This document shows positions 1 through 12,415 of a stretch of 64,000 nt of DNA, piece by piece; position 1 is the stretch's first letter; every line of letters starts with the position of its first letter. Made by a program: the position numbers and the translations under genes. This DNA is from Colius striatus (Eukaryota > Chordata > Aves > Coliiformes > Coliidae). The DNA is taken from the NCBI RefSeq assembly GCF_028858725.1, contig NC_084773.1:2842350-2906349 (forward strand), written 5' to 3'. Below the pieces are notes generated by a model that was not told the DNA's origin, did no database searches, and was given only the letters and a program-made list of their open reading frames with translations.

Positions 1-1368
1 GTTTCACACTGACTGCTTATGAGGTAGAGGATTTGGGGCCAGCTTTCCAGTTCTGAACTTGCTTTGGATCTTTGCTACATAAAACATGACTATACTGAAA
101 TCTGGTGCTCAGAAGCAGGAGTTTAGATTAGTCTGTGTAACTTCAGTGTATTTCTAATACAGTACAAAAGACAGCTTAAAATGAGCTTAGCACAGCACTT
201 GCAGGAGAAAAAAAACCCCAGAACAACCCACAGAACAAAACCAGGAACTGGCATTATTTCAGCTTTCTGTCTTGGCTCTTTACAGTAAGAGAGCAGCGTG
301 GCCAGCTGCCAGCTCTCAGCAGAGAGCAGCGTCTGAGAAGCTCAACTCTTCCTCATTACAGGCAGACTTTGGCCATCACAGCGAAGATCCCACACTGCAA
401 ATCGGGTGTCATAGACACAGACACAAAAAACCCAGAGACAATAGCTGTTAGAATGTATGTGCCTGTTTTATCCTCATTTTTATGACCTGCTCCTACTCCA
501 TTCAAGATGCTTTCTGGCAAGTGGCTGCTGTTTGCTACCGACTCTTGTTCTCTGAAGCAACCAGCAAATGAGCAGCTCAAGACAGGGACTGTAGTTTTGG
601 AATACTCAGTGAAGCAGGTAGTGTATTTATAGCTTATACCAGCATTTTCAAGTATCCTTGCACTTTCTGATGTGAGCAGGACTGCAGAGCAGGTCAGAAA
701 GGCTATATGCTCTATTTCTCTGTAATATAGCCTCCTCTGTATATTCTCCTTTGTAAAAGGAATCTTTTCTTCAATTTTCTCTTGCAGACTCAATGTCTGA
801 AGAGAAATTTGAGTGTCTCAGGGCAAACTTGTTTTGTTAAAACTTCTACCAAATCTCCCATTTGAAGGCAGAACAATTTAACTCCTTTCTTAGTTATTCT
901 GTTTCTGCTACCAGAACGAAAGAACTCTGCTTGCCACCCTGGTTTCGTTGTTGTGACCCTGCACTCACTGCTGCTTCCTCTTTGGGACTGGATGTTTCTG
1001 ATATAAGTCATTTGAAAAAGCTGACCTCTGGCTCAAGATGCTGTTTGGTGCTTGAGGAAAGCACATCTTCTATTCTTCTACACCACAGGGCTATATGAAA
1101 AGCCTCACTGAATTTGGGAAGGATGCAAACCAAATGTTATGGACATTTCCTAGTACAGTTTGTTAATTAGCATCAACATTAAGCTCACTCTGTATGTGAA
1201 GCCAGTCTGCTGTGAAAGGAAACATTACCAGCTAGCAAGATGCATAGCTTCACTGAAAGGTTGAATGCAATACAAGTTTGCAACAGCTGTAGAGTTTGGC
1301 CCTTGTTTTTGAACTGCTACTTGACCATCTTCTTACCTTTTCTACAGTGTGTGACTCTCATTTGAGAT
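1..1368. other. Intergenic, no supported gene
   Basis: Unique-looking AT-rich sequence. The only sizeable open frame (356-793, minus, 145 aa) has no recognisable domain and no splice or promoter context, so I do not call it. Confidence 0.6.
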
Positions 1369-1586
1369 CTAACACATACAAAAAAAACTCTTTCAGTGCT
1401 GAGGTGAGGGAGCCCTGGTCCAGGCTGCCCAGGGAGGGTGTGGAGGCTCCTTCTCTGGAGGTCTTAAAAACCCACCTGGACACATTCTTGTGTGACCTCA
1501 TCTAGGTGGACATGCTTTAGCAGGGAGGTTGGACTGGATGATCTCTAAAGGTCCCTTCCACCCCCCACCATTCTATGATTCTGTGA
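1369..1586 (+). mobile_element. CR1 LINE fragment, 3' end
   Basis: 5'-truncated CR1 in sense on the plus strand. It encodes the conserved C-terminus [20 protein letters not shown] and ends in the CR1 tail ATTCTATGATTCTGTGA. Only about 220 bp remain. Confidence 0.92.
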
Positions 1587-3462
1587 ACACTCAAAATGAC
1601 CATCTTTTTTTTGGAGGAGGTGCTCTATCTCTTTATTTCTGCTTCTAAAAACAATCCTACAAAATATGGAATTGAATAAAAAAAGTACTAAGTAAAAGTC
1701 TCCATGGAGCATGTAGCACCCAAACCAAATTAAATAGCCAAAGAACAAGGAAGTTCCCTTCTGGCATGTAGTATTTCTTTTCCATCTATTTATAGCAAGA
1801 ATGAAATTGAAAAAGAACGTGTGCTTGGGTGTCATCCCCAGCACCAGAGTGAGGATGGCAGGAGAATGCTGCCAGCCTTGGGATTGCAGCCCCAGGCTGC
1901 TCAGTTTAGATGCAGTCACTTGCATTTAAAAAAATACCAGTGCAGAAATGAGTTTTAACTGATGTTACTGCAGCACTTCCAGATCCTATGGAACCCTGCT
2001 TGTCTGCCCTGCTCTATTGCTAGTGCTGATTCCTCCCAACAGATGAGGTGGACTCGTCTATGCATTGAATATTCATTCAAAGCACTGACAATGGTGGATT
2101 TGCTTGAGAAAGTCAGTCTGTGAGTCTCTGAAGCTTAGGCATATACACATTTGGGCAGCTCTATCTAATCCACAGGCAATGAGTGCCAGCTGGAGAGTGA
2201 TAAACAGCTGGTGAGATTTAATGTCTTAAATCTTCCCAGCCGTCTGCTCACTGAAAGTGAATCAGCAATTTTCATTAAGGAGGATTCTACTAGTGGGAAT
2301 GGATTCCCCTTCCTCTCAATGCTTTCTGTCTTCACTGCTGCATTGAGGAATTCCATTGAAATTCCTTTCAGCTCCTCGTTCCACAGCAGGTTGTTTGACG
2401 TGCAAGAGAAGAGTGTTGTCATTTTTCTGTGTTCTTGACATTCTCTGATAGGCTGCTATCAAGGCAAGCCATACATTTCAAAAGATACAGGGCTGTTCTG
2501 ATCTCCTTCCAGTGTTTATCATGAGGAAAGTGAGGTTAGTAAGGAACTTCCACAGTTCTCACACACGCACAAATTAATCAAAACCAAAGAATACAACATT
2601 TACACCCAAAATCCAAACATAGGAAATATAAGATCCCATAAAAGTATGTTAAGGAAATGTCTGAATAAACATCTGCAAATAAGCAAGGGTGGGATTATAC
2701 TTTCCTTTCAAATCATTAAATCTGAATCGATTAAAACAGTTCCACTGAGTTCAGTGAGCATTGAATTAAAACTCCAGTGACTTTGGACAGGGCTACAGCT
2801 AATTCAAGCCAATTATTTAACATTGTGTGCTGAAGCACATAGAATTATGTTTCATGAAAAACCCCTATTATCACATTTATATGAAATATATATAGTGTTA
2901 TACAATCAATATCAGAGTGCATATCAGAACACGAAACCCACTTCCAGCTCAGACAAAACTGATTTGTTCCACTCCTAGAGGACACAGTGAGCAAGTGAGC
3001 GTGGCTCTTCCATTTTCTAAACCTCAACTGTAAAAACAAACTCCAGGCATTTGTTTCCAAAGCTCAGAAACATTATGTGCTAAAAAGCAGAAAGGAAAGA
3101 GCCATGGAAGTTTAATAATTTATATGAAATGTGTCAGTGCACGACCAGTGGTTATGCTTATTGTACCCTGAAAGGAGGAGGCATCCAGGATTTTGTCACT
3201 GGTTTTTCTGTGTGACAAGTCAAGATGTTGCTGCTAAGGGAATGCCAGAGGTGTGCTGTTATTAACTGCAATAAAATTAAAGGATGAAGTTACAACTGTG
3301 AACAAACCACTTCAGTGGCAACTGGAAACAGTGGGGATGCACAGGGACTGGAAAAGAAACCCAACACAATGGAATAACTGTTGTCCAGAATAACTGGACA
3401 TGAAAAGGAACAATCTGGCCTCAGCTTTCCTTGGTTTTCTTACTGTTAAGACTCCCTTTGCA
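1587..3462. other. Intergenic, nothing recognised
   Basis: No repeat family, RNA gene or convincing open frame. Short open frames on both strands are under 130 codons and lack domains. Confidence 0.6.
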
Positions 3463-3836
3463 AGAAGGGAGAAAAGGAAAGAAGGGAGAAAAGGAAAGAA
3501 GGGAGAAAAGGAAAGAAGGGAGAAAAGGAAAGAAGGGAGAAAAGGAAAGAAGGGAGAAAAGGAAAGAAGGGAGAAAAGGAAAGAAGGGAGAAAAGGAAAG
3601 AAGGGAGAAAAGGAAAGAAGGGAGAAAAGGAAAGAAGGGAGAAAAGGAAAGAAGGGAGAAAAGGAAAGAAGGGAGAAAAGGAAAGAAGGGAGAAAAGGAA
3701 AGAAGGGAGAAAAGGAAAGAAGGGAGAAAAGGAAAGAAGGGAGAAAAGGAAAGAAGGGAGAAAAGGAAAGAAGGGAGAAAAGGAAAGAAGGGAGAAAAGG
3801 AAAGAAGGGAGAAAAGGAAAGAAGGGAGAAAAGGAA
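3463..3836. repeat. 17-bp purine-only minisatellite, about 22 copies
   Basis: The unit GGGAGAAAAGGAAAGAA is repeated head to tail about 22 times over about 374 bp, with no variant unit that I could see. The plus strand is made only of A and G. Because 17 is not a multiple of 3, all reading frames give the same 17-residue Lys/Glu/Arg/Gly pattern, and none contains a stop. The long open frames here are therefore artefacts. The flanks are ordinary intergenic DNA. Confidence 0.97.
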
Positions 3837-6800
3837 GCAACTGGAAAATTTAATTCCTGGCAGAGATCTGAATCATTTTGCAGCTGTTCACGTGTCATTC
3901 TGAAATCCATAGAAAACAGATGAACTGGAGTTTGACTCTCAGCTCCATATTTGCTATGAAAATATGTCTTCATCTAGAGCCACCATAGATTTAATTTTCC
4001 TCCTGACATACCTTAAAGATTAAATGTCATAAAACATGTTGTTGTTTAAGCCTGTGGAAACAAAACTCATCCAATACACTGCTGTTGACTTTAAGCACCC
4101 AAGCAATGTCACCTATTGTATTTTTTTAATCAAAAGGAACAGACAGTATCTGCAGCACTGTATTGTCTTCTACATGTTTTCTATCCCCCCAAAAGCCCTT
4201 AACATTAACACTCTTTGTTTCTAGACTTGCTATTATTTCATGGCTTACACTATTAGAGAAACTTAAAGGAAGAAAAGAAATGCATGCTCATGCAGTAAGA
4301 ATTGTTACTGACATCTGTGGCTTTCACTTGCCTTGATACAAACACTCAACTCCTAAGAAGTAGTATTTTATCATTAATGAAGTGACCAGAATAACACACA
4401 TTTGTTATGACAAATGGTACTTCCCATCTCACAGTCCCTACATTTGCTGTAGGTTCCCTTCTGAGAAGGAATTACATGAAGTATTGTTGGTGCAGTGACC
4501 CCAGGGGTACCTGCTAGTCCTATATAAGTTTATATATACATAGGTATAAATATTTACATGTGTAGACTCAGATGCTACAAAGATATTCTCTATTAATACT
4601 GAAAAACAGATATTGAAAACTGGTGTCTTACAGTTCTGGGCCAGGTTTGCAGTTGTTCTTCCCTTAGTCCCCCATCTTCCTGCAGCTCTTTGAAAGAAGC
4701 CTTTACCTCTTTCTGTGTGCCATGAGGGTTTTAGTTGGTTGGTTAGTGGGTTTGGTTTTGCTTAATTTTGTTTTGACCATGTTTCCAAATACAAAGCAGA
4801 AGAGGATTCTTGGGTTCAAGACTTGTATCTCAGAGCTGTAACTCCAGAGTTATAGTGCTATAAAGGAAGCAAATTACTCTGTGCTTCCAGGTCATGCTGG
4901 AGAAATCAGCTGCAGAAACAACAGCAAAGCATGCTAAAGTGAGCCTCTCCAGATTGACTCATTAGCTTTGTTTCCAACCTGTGGCTGTTTTAAATGGTTA
5001 GAACAAAAGGGAAACTACAGGGACAGAGCAGATTAAACTGTTAGTAAGACTGTCTCTCAGCTAAATACATTTATTTTCTTCACTCTTTTCAGTGAGATAG
5101 CAGGGGACACATTCTGCAAGGACTGGAATGTACAGAAGGTTTATCATCTTTGCAGCATTTTGAGCTGCAGTTAGTGGGGAAAGAAGAAAGTCACTCAAAC
5201 AAAACCACAGGTCTGTTTTCTAATCAAAGCAGGTACTAGTTCCAGGTTCATAAAGGTACTACCAGTTATTTATCAAACTCAGAGCAAAGAATGAAAGTGC
5301 AACACAGAAAGAAACCAGCCCTTTTAAGCCTCTGCCTGAGCTGGGTGGGTGTAGGGGTAGGACACACAAAGAAAGCTCTGGGACTGGCAGCTCTACATTG
5401 CTGAGGAATTCTCTCACTGATGCCTGGAATAAATCTACTCTTCCTGCCTGAGAAACCCCTTCTCTTCTAGTCAGCTACTCTCATCACTTTCCTTTCTAGC
5501 CTTTTACTGAGACATGAATGAGATCAAAACATCTACACTAAATGAAAAAGAAAGGGAATGATGTTAAAAATCTGCAAAGAAGAATGAAAATGATAAGTAA
5601 GTGTTCACAGAATACTATGGGGGAAAAGGTATCTGGAGCTTCTGGCAGCTCAGAGTAAGGAATCTGATAGTAGATTGTGTTAAAGAATAAACAGGAACAA
5701 ATTATTCCATATTTACTTTGTGGAGGTAAGATGTCATCTGGAGTGCTGTAGCTACGTTTTGGCTGCATGCTTTGAAAGAAAAGATTAGAGGGAGTGAGAA
5801 ACGTAGTGGAAAACATGCACTGCTTGGAGTTTTAACCAAAGGAAATAGGTTTGTTCATGCTGGAAGAAAGAAGAACAGGAAAGTCAGTTTTCCAAGCATT
5901 GTAGTAAAGACAATATTGATTATTGTATGTGACAGCTAAGGAGAATACAAGAAGTCAGCTTTGAACTGCACAGAGAAAATGCAAGTTAAATACTATACAG
6001 CCTCCTGTCCTAAAACCAGAAAACCCCTTCACTTCTCTCCACCTGTCTAACCATGACAGAAACAGAGCTAGGGATACCTTATGACTCAAGGAAATCTGGG
6101 ACATCATATGTACTGCTGCCTACACACACAGCTAGCATGCCCAGGGATTTCTGATTGCATACCTTGCAGCGTCCTACATGTGAGCAAGCAAGTGCACTGC
6201 TTGGGAGGCAACACCTGGGAGTCACCCTTCAACTCCCAGGGTGGGGATTTGAGATGTTGGAAACTGCAGCATTCACATAGGCTGCCTTCACAGTGCTGCA
6301 GCAAATGGGGAACCAAAGGAGACTGGAGACACTCCTGCTCTCAGGGTTTCAGGACTGAGTGTAAGCATCTCTCAAGAACAGTCTAGGTATACCTTATCCT
6401 GATTTGCATGGCAAGGAGGACTAAGTGATCATTCATGGTCCCTATAGTGCTAGTTTTAAGATAGAGTCTAACCTAGATTAGCTAAAATGATGATTCTGGA
6501 ATCCCTAGCAGAAATTCATGGTTCATGAAAAGGAAGATAAATGCAAATCTACAAGAACAAATAATGAAGGTTATATTACATTAATCCTAAGTCAGTAGAA
6601 GAAAGGCCATTCAAAATAAGAACTTGATGTAACAGCACTGAGGAGATCAGAGACTGCTGACACATACTTCAGCTTCAACATTGTGAAGACAACACAAATC
6701 CTTCCTCAAACGCAGTGAAAAGATATAATCTAAATAGAGCCCTCATGCAATAAACACCACCTGGTTCTTTTATAGTGCTCTTCATCAGGTTTCAAAGCTT

Positions 6801-7987
6801 TTAGAAGAGTACATCGAGTCTCAGTGAGGGTGCTGGCACTATGTGGGCTAGGTACTTGCACTCCAGATGCATCTGCAGAGTCTGAACTTGCTCTAAATGA
6901 CACAATATTCTGATTAGCAAAGTAATCCTGAAGTTCAAGGAACAATACCAATCCATCTTACTAGCTCTCTAAATACTTTGTCATTAGGATGATTTGTTCC
7001 TTGCCTGTTTCTGCAGCTGACCTGAGCACTGGTCAGGAAGAGGCAGAGGATGCTCTCTGTAATAAACAAGGCTGATTAACACAAGCACCAGGTTTTATTG
7101 GCACAGGCCATACCACAGCAATGACTGCTTCCTTACAGTGCTGATTGTCATTCTGTGTTTGAATGGCATGCAGGGAAATGTCCTTGTTACAAATAACTTA
7201 CCAAAAAGCTAAAGCAAATTATCCCCAGAGGGCCTGTAAACTTGCCAGCAGAGGTAAAAAAAAGCACCAAGTGAAATGACTCTGCAGGTAATATTATTTA
7301 CAAACTAGTAATTGATTGCTGTCTTGCAAACCTCACTGAAGGAAGGCAGAGGGTGGTGGAGGAGAGGGCAGGACATAACTTTCATGCAGGTGGCACAACC
7401 TTTTGGTAAGCTACAGAAAGATATCTCTGGCCATTTAGTCAACTGATAGCTGTGAGTAAAGCTGGTTAATACCAGTTCTCCCTCCTTTCCCCAGCAGGGA
7501 CCCCAGGTACTCTGTGACTATAGATGGAGTTTGGGAGAGTCTCATCAGCTCTCTGCATTACTGCCTAAGATTGTGTTGCAATACCTGCATGCACCACATA
7601 CACAGTACCACATGTCCATGGATGCAGCTCCAGTTGCTATGATGTAGGCTTACACCTCATCAATTTGCCATACCAAATATACTTCTAGGAAAGAGGACAT
7701 GGCTTACATTGTTACAGCCAAAGATTTACTTCTAAAACACTTGTGGAAATGGAACATTTAACTATTTCTTGTTTCAAGGTGACAACATTTTGTAACATTT
7801 TTCATCAACTGCTCCAGAATAGTTTTGTTTTGGTTTGTTTGTTTATTTGGGGTGGTAGTTTGGGGGTTTTTTGTTTGTTTTTTTTAAGTTGTCTTCATAT
7901 GGACCTTTCTATGTAATCCTTTTGGGCTTATTTTGTGAAATTCCAACCTGGTATCACTGACTTATGAGTCAGACTTCTACACTTCAT
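3837..7987. other. Intergenic, nothing recognised beyond simple T/G-rich runs
   Basis: Unique-looking sequence with small TA-rich (4530-4560) and T/G-rich (7825-7895) runs. No gene could be supported. Confidence 0.6.
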
Positions 7988-9204
7988 CACAGAACGGTGA
8001 GGGTTGGAAAGGACCTCTAGAGATCATCTAGTCCAACCCCACAGCTAAAGCAGGTCTCACCTAGATCAAGTCACACAGGAACGTGTTCAGGCGGATCTTG
8101 AAGGAGGAGGTTTCCAGAAAGCCTCCAAGGAAGGAACCTCCACATCCCCTCTGGGCAGCCTGGGCCAGGGCTCCCTCACCTCATAGTGAAATAGTTTTTC
8201 CTTATATTTTTTCTCATGTTTAAATGGAACTTGTTGTGTTCCTGCTTCATCCCTTCACCTCTTGTCCTGTCACTAGATACAACAGAAAAAAAAAGTGTTG
8301 CCCCAACCACCTGACACCCACCAGTTAGATGTTTGTAAATATTAATGAGATCCCCCCTCAGTCTCCTCCAGACTGAACAGCCCCAGGTCCCACAGCCTTT
8401 CCTCCTAAGGAAGATGCTCCAGTCCCCTGATCATCTTGGTGGCCCTGCACTGGCCTCTCTCCAGCAGTTCCCTGTCCCTTTTGAGCTGGGGAGCCCAGAA
8501 CTGGACACAGGACTCCAGATGAGGCCTCAGCAGGACAGAGGAGAGTGGGAGCAGAACCTCCCTTGACCTGCTGCCCACATTCTTGTTGCCCCCAGGATGC
8601 CATTGGCTTCTTGCCCATGAGGGCACATTGCTGCTCATGTTCAGTTTATTGTCAACCAGCACTGCCAAGTCTCTCTCCTGGAGCTGCTCTCCAGCAGGTC
8701 ACCCCCAGCCTGTCCTGGTGCAGGGTTTGTTCCTTCCCAGATGCAGGACTCTGCACTTGTCCTTGTTGAACCTCAGCAGGTTCCTCTCTGCCCAACTCTC
8801 AAGCTGGACGAGATCCCACTGAATGGCAGCACAGCCTCTGGGGAATCAGCCAGTGCTCCCAGTTTGGTGCCAGCAGGGAACTTGCTGAGGGTCACTCTGT
8901 CCCCTCATCCAGGTCACTGATGAAGATGTTGAACAAGACTGAACCCAGAACCCATCCCTGTGGAACTCCACTGGCCACAGGCCTCCAACTTGATTCTGTG
9001 CCATTGATCAGCACCCTCTGGGCTCTGTCATTCAGCCAGCTCTCCATCCACTCATCCAAGCCATACTGCCTGAGCTTTGTGATGGGGATGTGATGGGAGA
9101 CAGTGTCAAAAGCCTTGCTGAAGTCAAGGCAAATGACATCTGCTGCTCTCCCCTTATCCAGTCAGCCGGTTATGGCCTCATAGAAGGCTATGAAGGTTAC
9201 ATAT
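7988..9204 (-). mobile_element. Long CR1 LINE fragment with RT C-terminal half
   Basis: About 1.2 kb of CR1 on the minus strand. From its 5' side it includes the RT motif [12 protein letters not shown] (9092-9126), then [22 protein letters not shown] (around 8869-8885), the region after RT and the 3' end at 7988. The box normally read F-A-D-D is F-P-A-G here, and a one-base frame slip lies just before it. There are further stops, so it cannot be active. Its 5' end is truncated near 9204. Confidence 0.93.
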
Positions 9205-11970
9205 ACAATATCCAGTTAGGAAGCAAATTTCTGTCAGGATCTTTTTCATCATCTGTTCCCACTGTTGGAATCATTTTCAAGGTTAACAGAAAAAAATAAC
9301 TCAAGAATGTAACAGTAACAATGCAGGTTAGAACACACTGTATCTGCAGGGGAAAGCCAGGCTTTAGAGCTCATAGTTTGGCCATTGTGTTTCCACAATG
9401 TCCTCTGCTGCCTGCAGATTGCTTTAGATGACACAGATGTGGCCGGTGTAGTCCAACACAGATTCCCCTTTCCACACATCACATCCATGGAAGCAGTGTG
9501 TAGAGGTGACACTGCTTTTTGTAAGAGACATCTAATCAAGAAGCTTATACTTGTCTTTTGGCAGACAGGTCAGGTGGAATGTCAATGACCAATGGGGACT
9601 GGTGTTACACATGTTTGTCCTGTTTTGGGAAGCATTTTACATTCATGTTAGCCTCCACAAGAATTATAACAAAGACTAGTTACCAAGGGATTGTTATCTG
9701 GCAGCAAACCTTGCCTTTCCCAGTGGTAAATTCAGAGCTAAACCTCCTCTTACTCCTTCCCACTGTCACCTTTATTCTGATGGGAATTCCACAATCAGCC
9801 TGTGCACTCAATGTCTGAAGCAGAGTCATCTCAAGCATTAAATTTTGAACAGCAGTACATGGTTTGTCTGTATGGTTTTTAGTAAACCAAATTAAGGAGA
9901 ATGCTCCAATTACCTCCTCACTAGATTTATTGATAGCATTGAACCTAACACAACACACACTTTGGATTTCTCTTTGGATTTTTTCCCCCTCCATCTAGGC
10001 AGACACTTCCTTGTGCAGACAGTGCTGCTGAAATCTTTATGTTGTTTCCACTCCCAGATGTTTCTGTGGTTTTGGTTTGGGGTTTTTTTGCACTGCTTTA
10101 GTGTTGTTCTTTCCTCCAAATAGGGAAGAAAAGAATTCCACAGGCAAAACAAAAAATCCTCACCCCTCATGCTTTGTAGAGCACTGCAACAATGCCATAG
10201 TGGTAGGTCACAGCACTGTTACATAAGTGCAGTGCCTGTTTTGCTTTTCTGGGCCATACAGTGGCCCGCAGTCATCTCCAGCTGGAAGCTCCCTGGCTCT
10301 CCTGCTGCCTGTGTATGCACAGGCACACGCACACAGCCAGAACACACCGCAGTACAAACCACAGCAGGGCATTGGCAGCGAGTGCTCTTGCAGAGAGGCT
10401 GCACCAGCACCTTTACCTTCTACACAGCATCTGCCAGGACCAGGAGAGAAAGAGCACTATGCAAAGAATTAGAGAGGGAATTTCTGTTCAAGTCACAGAA
10501 ACTGCTCCAGACACACCTTGCAGATCAAGATCACAGCCAACTTTCAGCCCCCTACCCCATAACCAAGCAATGCCACTTCATTAACTACTTACAGCAAGAA
10601 TAAAATGCTAAAAAGGTTACCATTCAAATATGTTGTTTTACTGCCCAAATCTAAAAGCAGCAATACAATGTTTTTGATAATGATTTCACTACTAGTGACA
10701 CACTAAGTTTGAAGCAACTCCCTGCCTCTCATTACTTAACTGGATTGCTTTCTTCTTGTCTAGTTATAATTGTCTACATTTTAAAGGCTAATGCTACCAG
10801 TAGAAGTTTGTCCTGCTTTTTCCCTGTTGTCCACCAGATAGCAATTTTCTGCTGGATTAAACATCTCAAAATCCTTCAGGAATAACGTACAGAGCAACTA
10901 ATTATTTCTAAAGCAGCTTTGTTGTTTGGGCTTTGAACATAGCAGGAGGCTTTTGAATTCCAGACTGACATTTTATGCAGTTCAATCATTTCCATATGAA
11001 TCTCTTTCTCTTCTCAAAGCCCCCATCTAGCACATAACAGCAGTGTGCAAAAAAGTTTATGCATCTGAGTAGAACAACTTTAAATGGTACTAATTAACTA
11101 GGCATAATTTTAGATCCATATTTAAGTTCTGTAATGAATCAGACATAACATTTTTGGTTTCTTTCCTTCCCCCCCCCACTGGAGAAATGTTGATAAATGA
11201 GGAAGAAGAAAGCAGAAAGTAAACATATATATATTAGTTTATCCCAGTTTATCCAGTTTTGAGACTTAAATAGCTCAACACTTGCATATCATTGGGGAAG
11301 GCTGTCATACATGAGACTAAGAAACATACTTTTGAGATCCATCACACTGCTGATGGGTTGTACACAGTGCAATGAGAGTCTCATTTATGTGGCTAATGCA
11401 CTGTGCTGCATTAACACTAAAATACTCCTAGATGGGGTATGAATAAGAACATCTCTTTTGTATAAAGCACCAAGTTCCACATTCATCTCCAAAAAGTGAG
11501 CTGTTCAGAAACAAACACCAGTGATGCACTTATGGCTTTGCTGTGCTACCTGTGCCTGCCTGAGCTGCAGTAAATGATTCTGGACTGGCAAGACCCTTAG
11601 CAGTGATGTGCTCCCATGTTTGTCAGTGCAGACTGTCAAAACCCAGCATGTTTCTCCTCTTTCTGAGCCCTACATTGCTCTTCTCACACACAGCTGTTCA
11701 TTAGGAAAAGGCAATTTTGACTGCTTGAAGTGTGCTCAAACATTCAAATGTGTTTGAAAGCCAAAGCAGTCACCTTGTTTTAAAGTTTAAGACAGATGCA
11801 GATTTATTGACCACTGAGTTGCAACAGTTTCCTCAATAGCTTTAGTCTTTTAACACTGTAGGCAAATGCCAGTAATGTATCTCTGAGAGCTGAAAAGAGC
11901 TGCATATCACAGACTGCACCCTTGTCTGACTACTAACTCCATTAACTAACTCATTAGTAACTCCATGCAT
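9205..11970. other. Intergenic, one GC-richer patch
   Basis: Overlapping open frames at 10169-10603 lie in a moderately GC-rich patch (about 10240-10480) in all three plus frames, which argues for composition rather than coding. There is a short TA run at 11225-11235. No gene is called. Confidence 0.55.
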
Positions 11971-12415
11971 AGAATCACGGGATGTTAGGGGTTGGAAGGG
12001 ATCTTTAGAGATCATCCAGTCCAACTCCCCTGCAGAAGCAGGTCACACCTACATCAGGTCACACAGGAATGTGTCCAGGTGGGTCTTGAAGACCTCCAGG
12101 GAAGGAGCCTCCACACCCTCCCTGTGCCAGGGCTCCCTCACTGAAACACTGAAAGAGTTTTTTCTTATGTTTAAGTGGAACTTTTTGTGTTCCAGCTTCA
12201 TCCCATCACCCCTTGTCCTGTCACTGGATACAATAGAAAAAAGGGATGTCCCAACCTCCTGACACCCACCATTGAGATATTTGTAACTATTAATGAGCTC
12301 CCCCCTCAGTCCCTTCTCCAGACTAAACAGCCCCAGTTCCTGCAGCCTTTCCTCATAAGGAAGATGCTCCAGTCCCCTGATCATCTTGGTGGCCCTGCAC
12401 TGGCCTCTCTCCAAA
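11971..12415 (-). mobile_element. CR1 LINE fragment, 3' end
   Basis: About 445 bp. The minus strand reads [20 protein letters not shown], then [18 protein letters not shown], with the CR1 tail at 11971. It belongs to the same group as the copies at 21861, 28494 and 50501. Confidence 0.93.

Noticed and set aside
356..793. 145-codon minus-strand open frame
   Set aside because: No recognisable domain, no splice or promoter context, and a biologically odd sequence. Length is compatible with chance in 64 kb.
3400..3973. Several long overlapping open frames on both strands, 139-175 codons
   Set aside because: They are produced by the stop-free 17-bp purine repeat, whose translation is the same in every frame.
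10169..10603. 144-codon plus-strand open frame
   Set aside because: All three plus frames are open over the same GC-richer patch, and none resembles a known protein.
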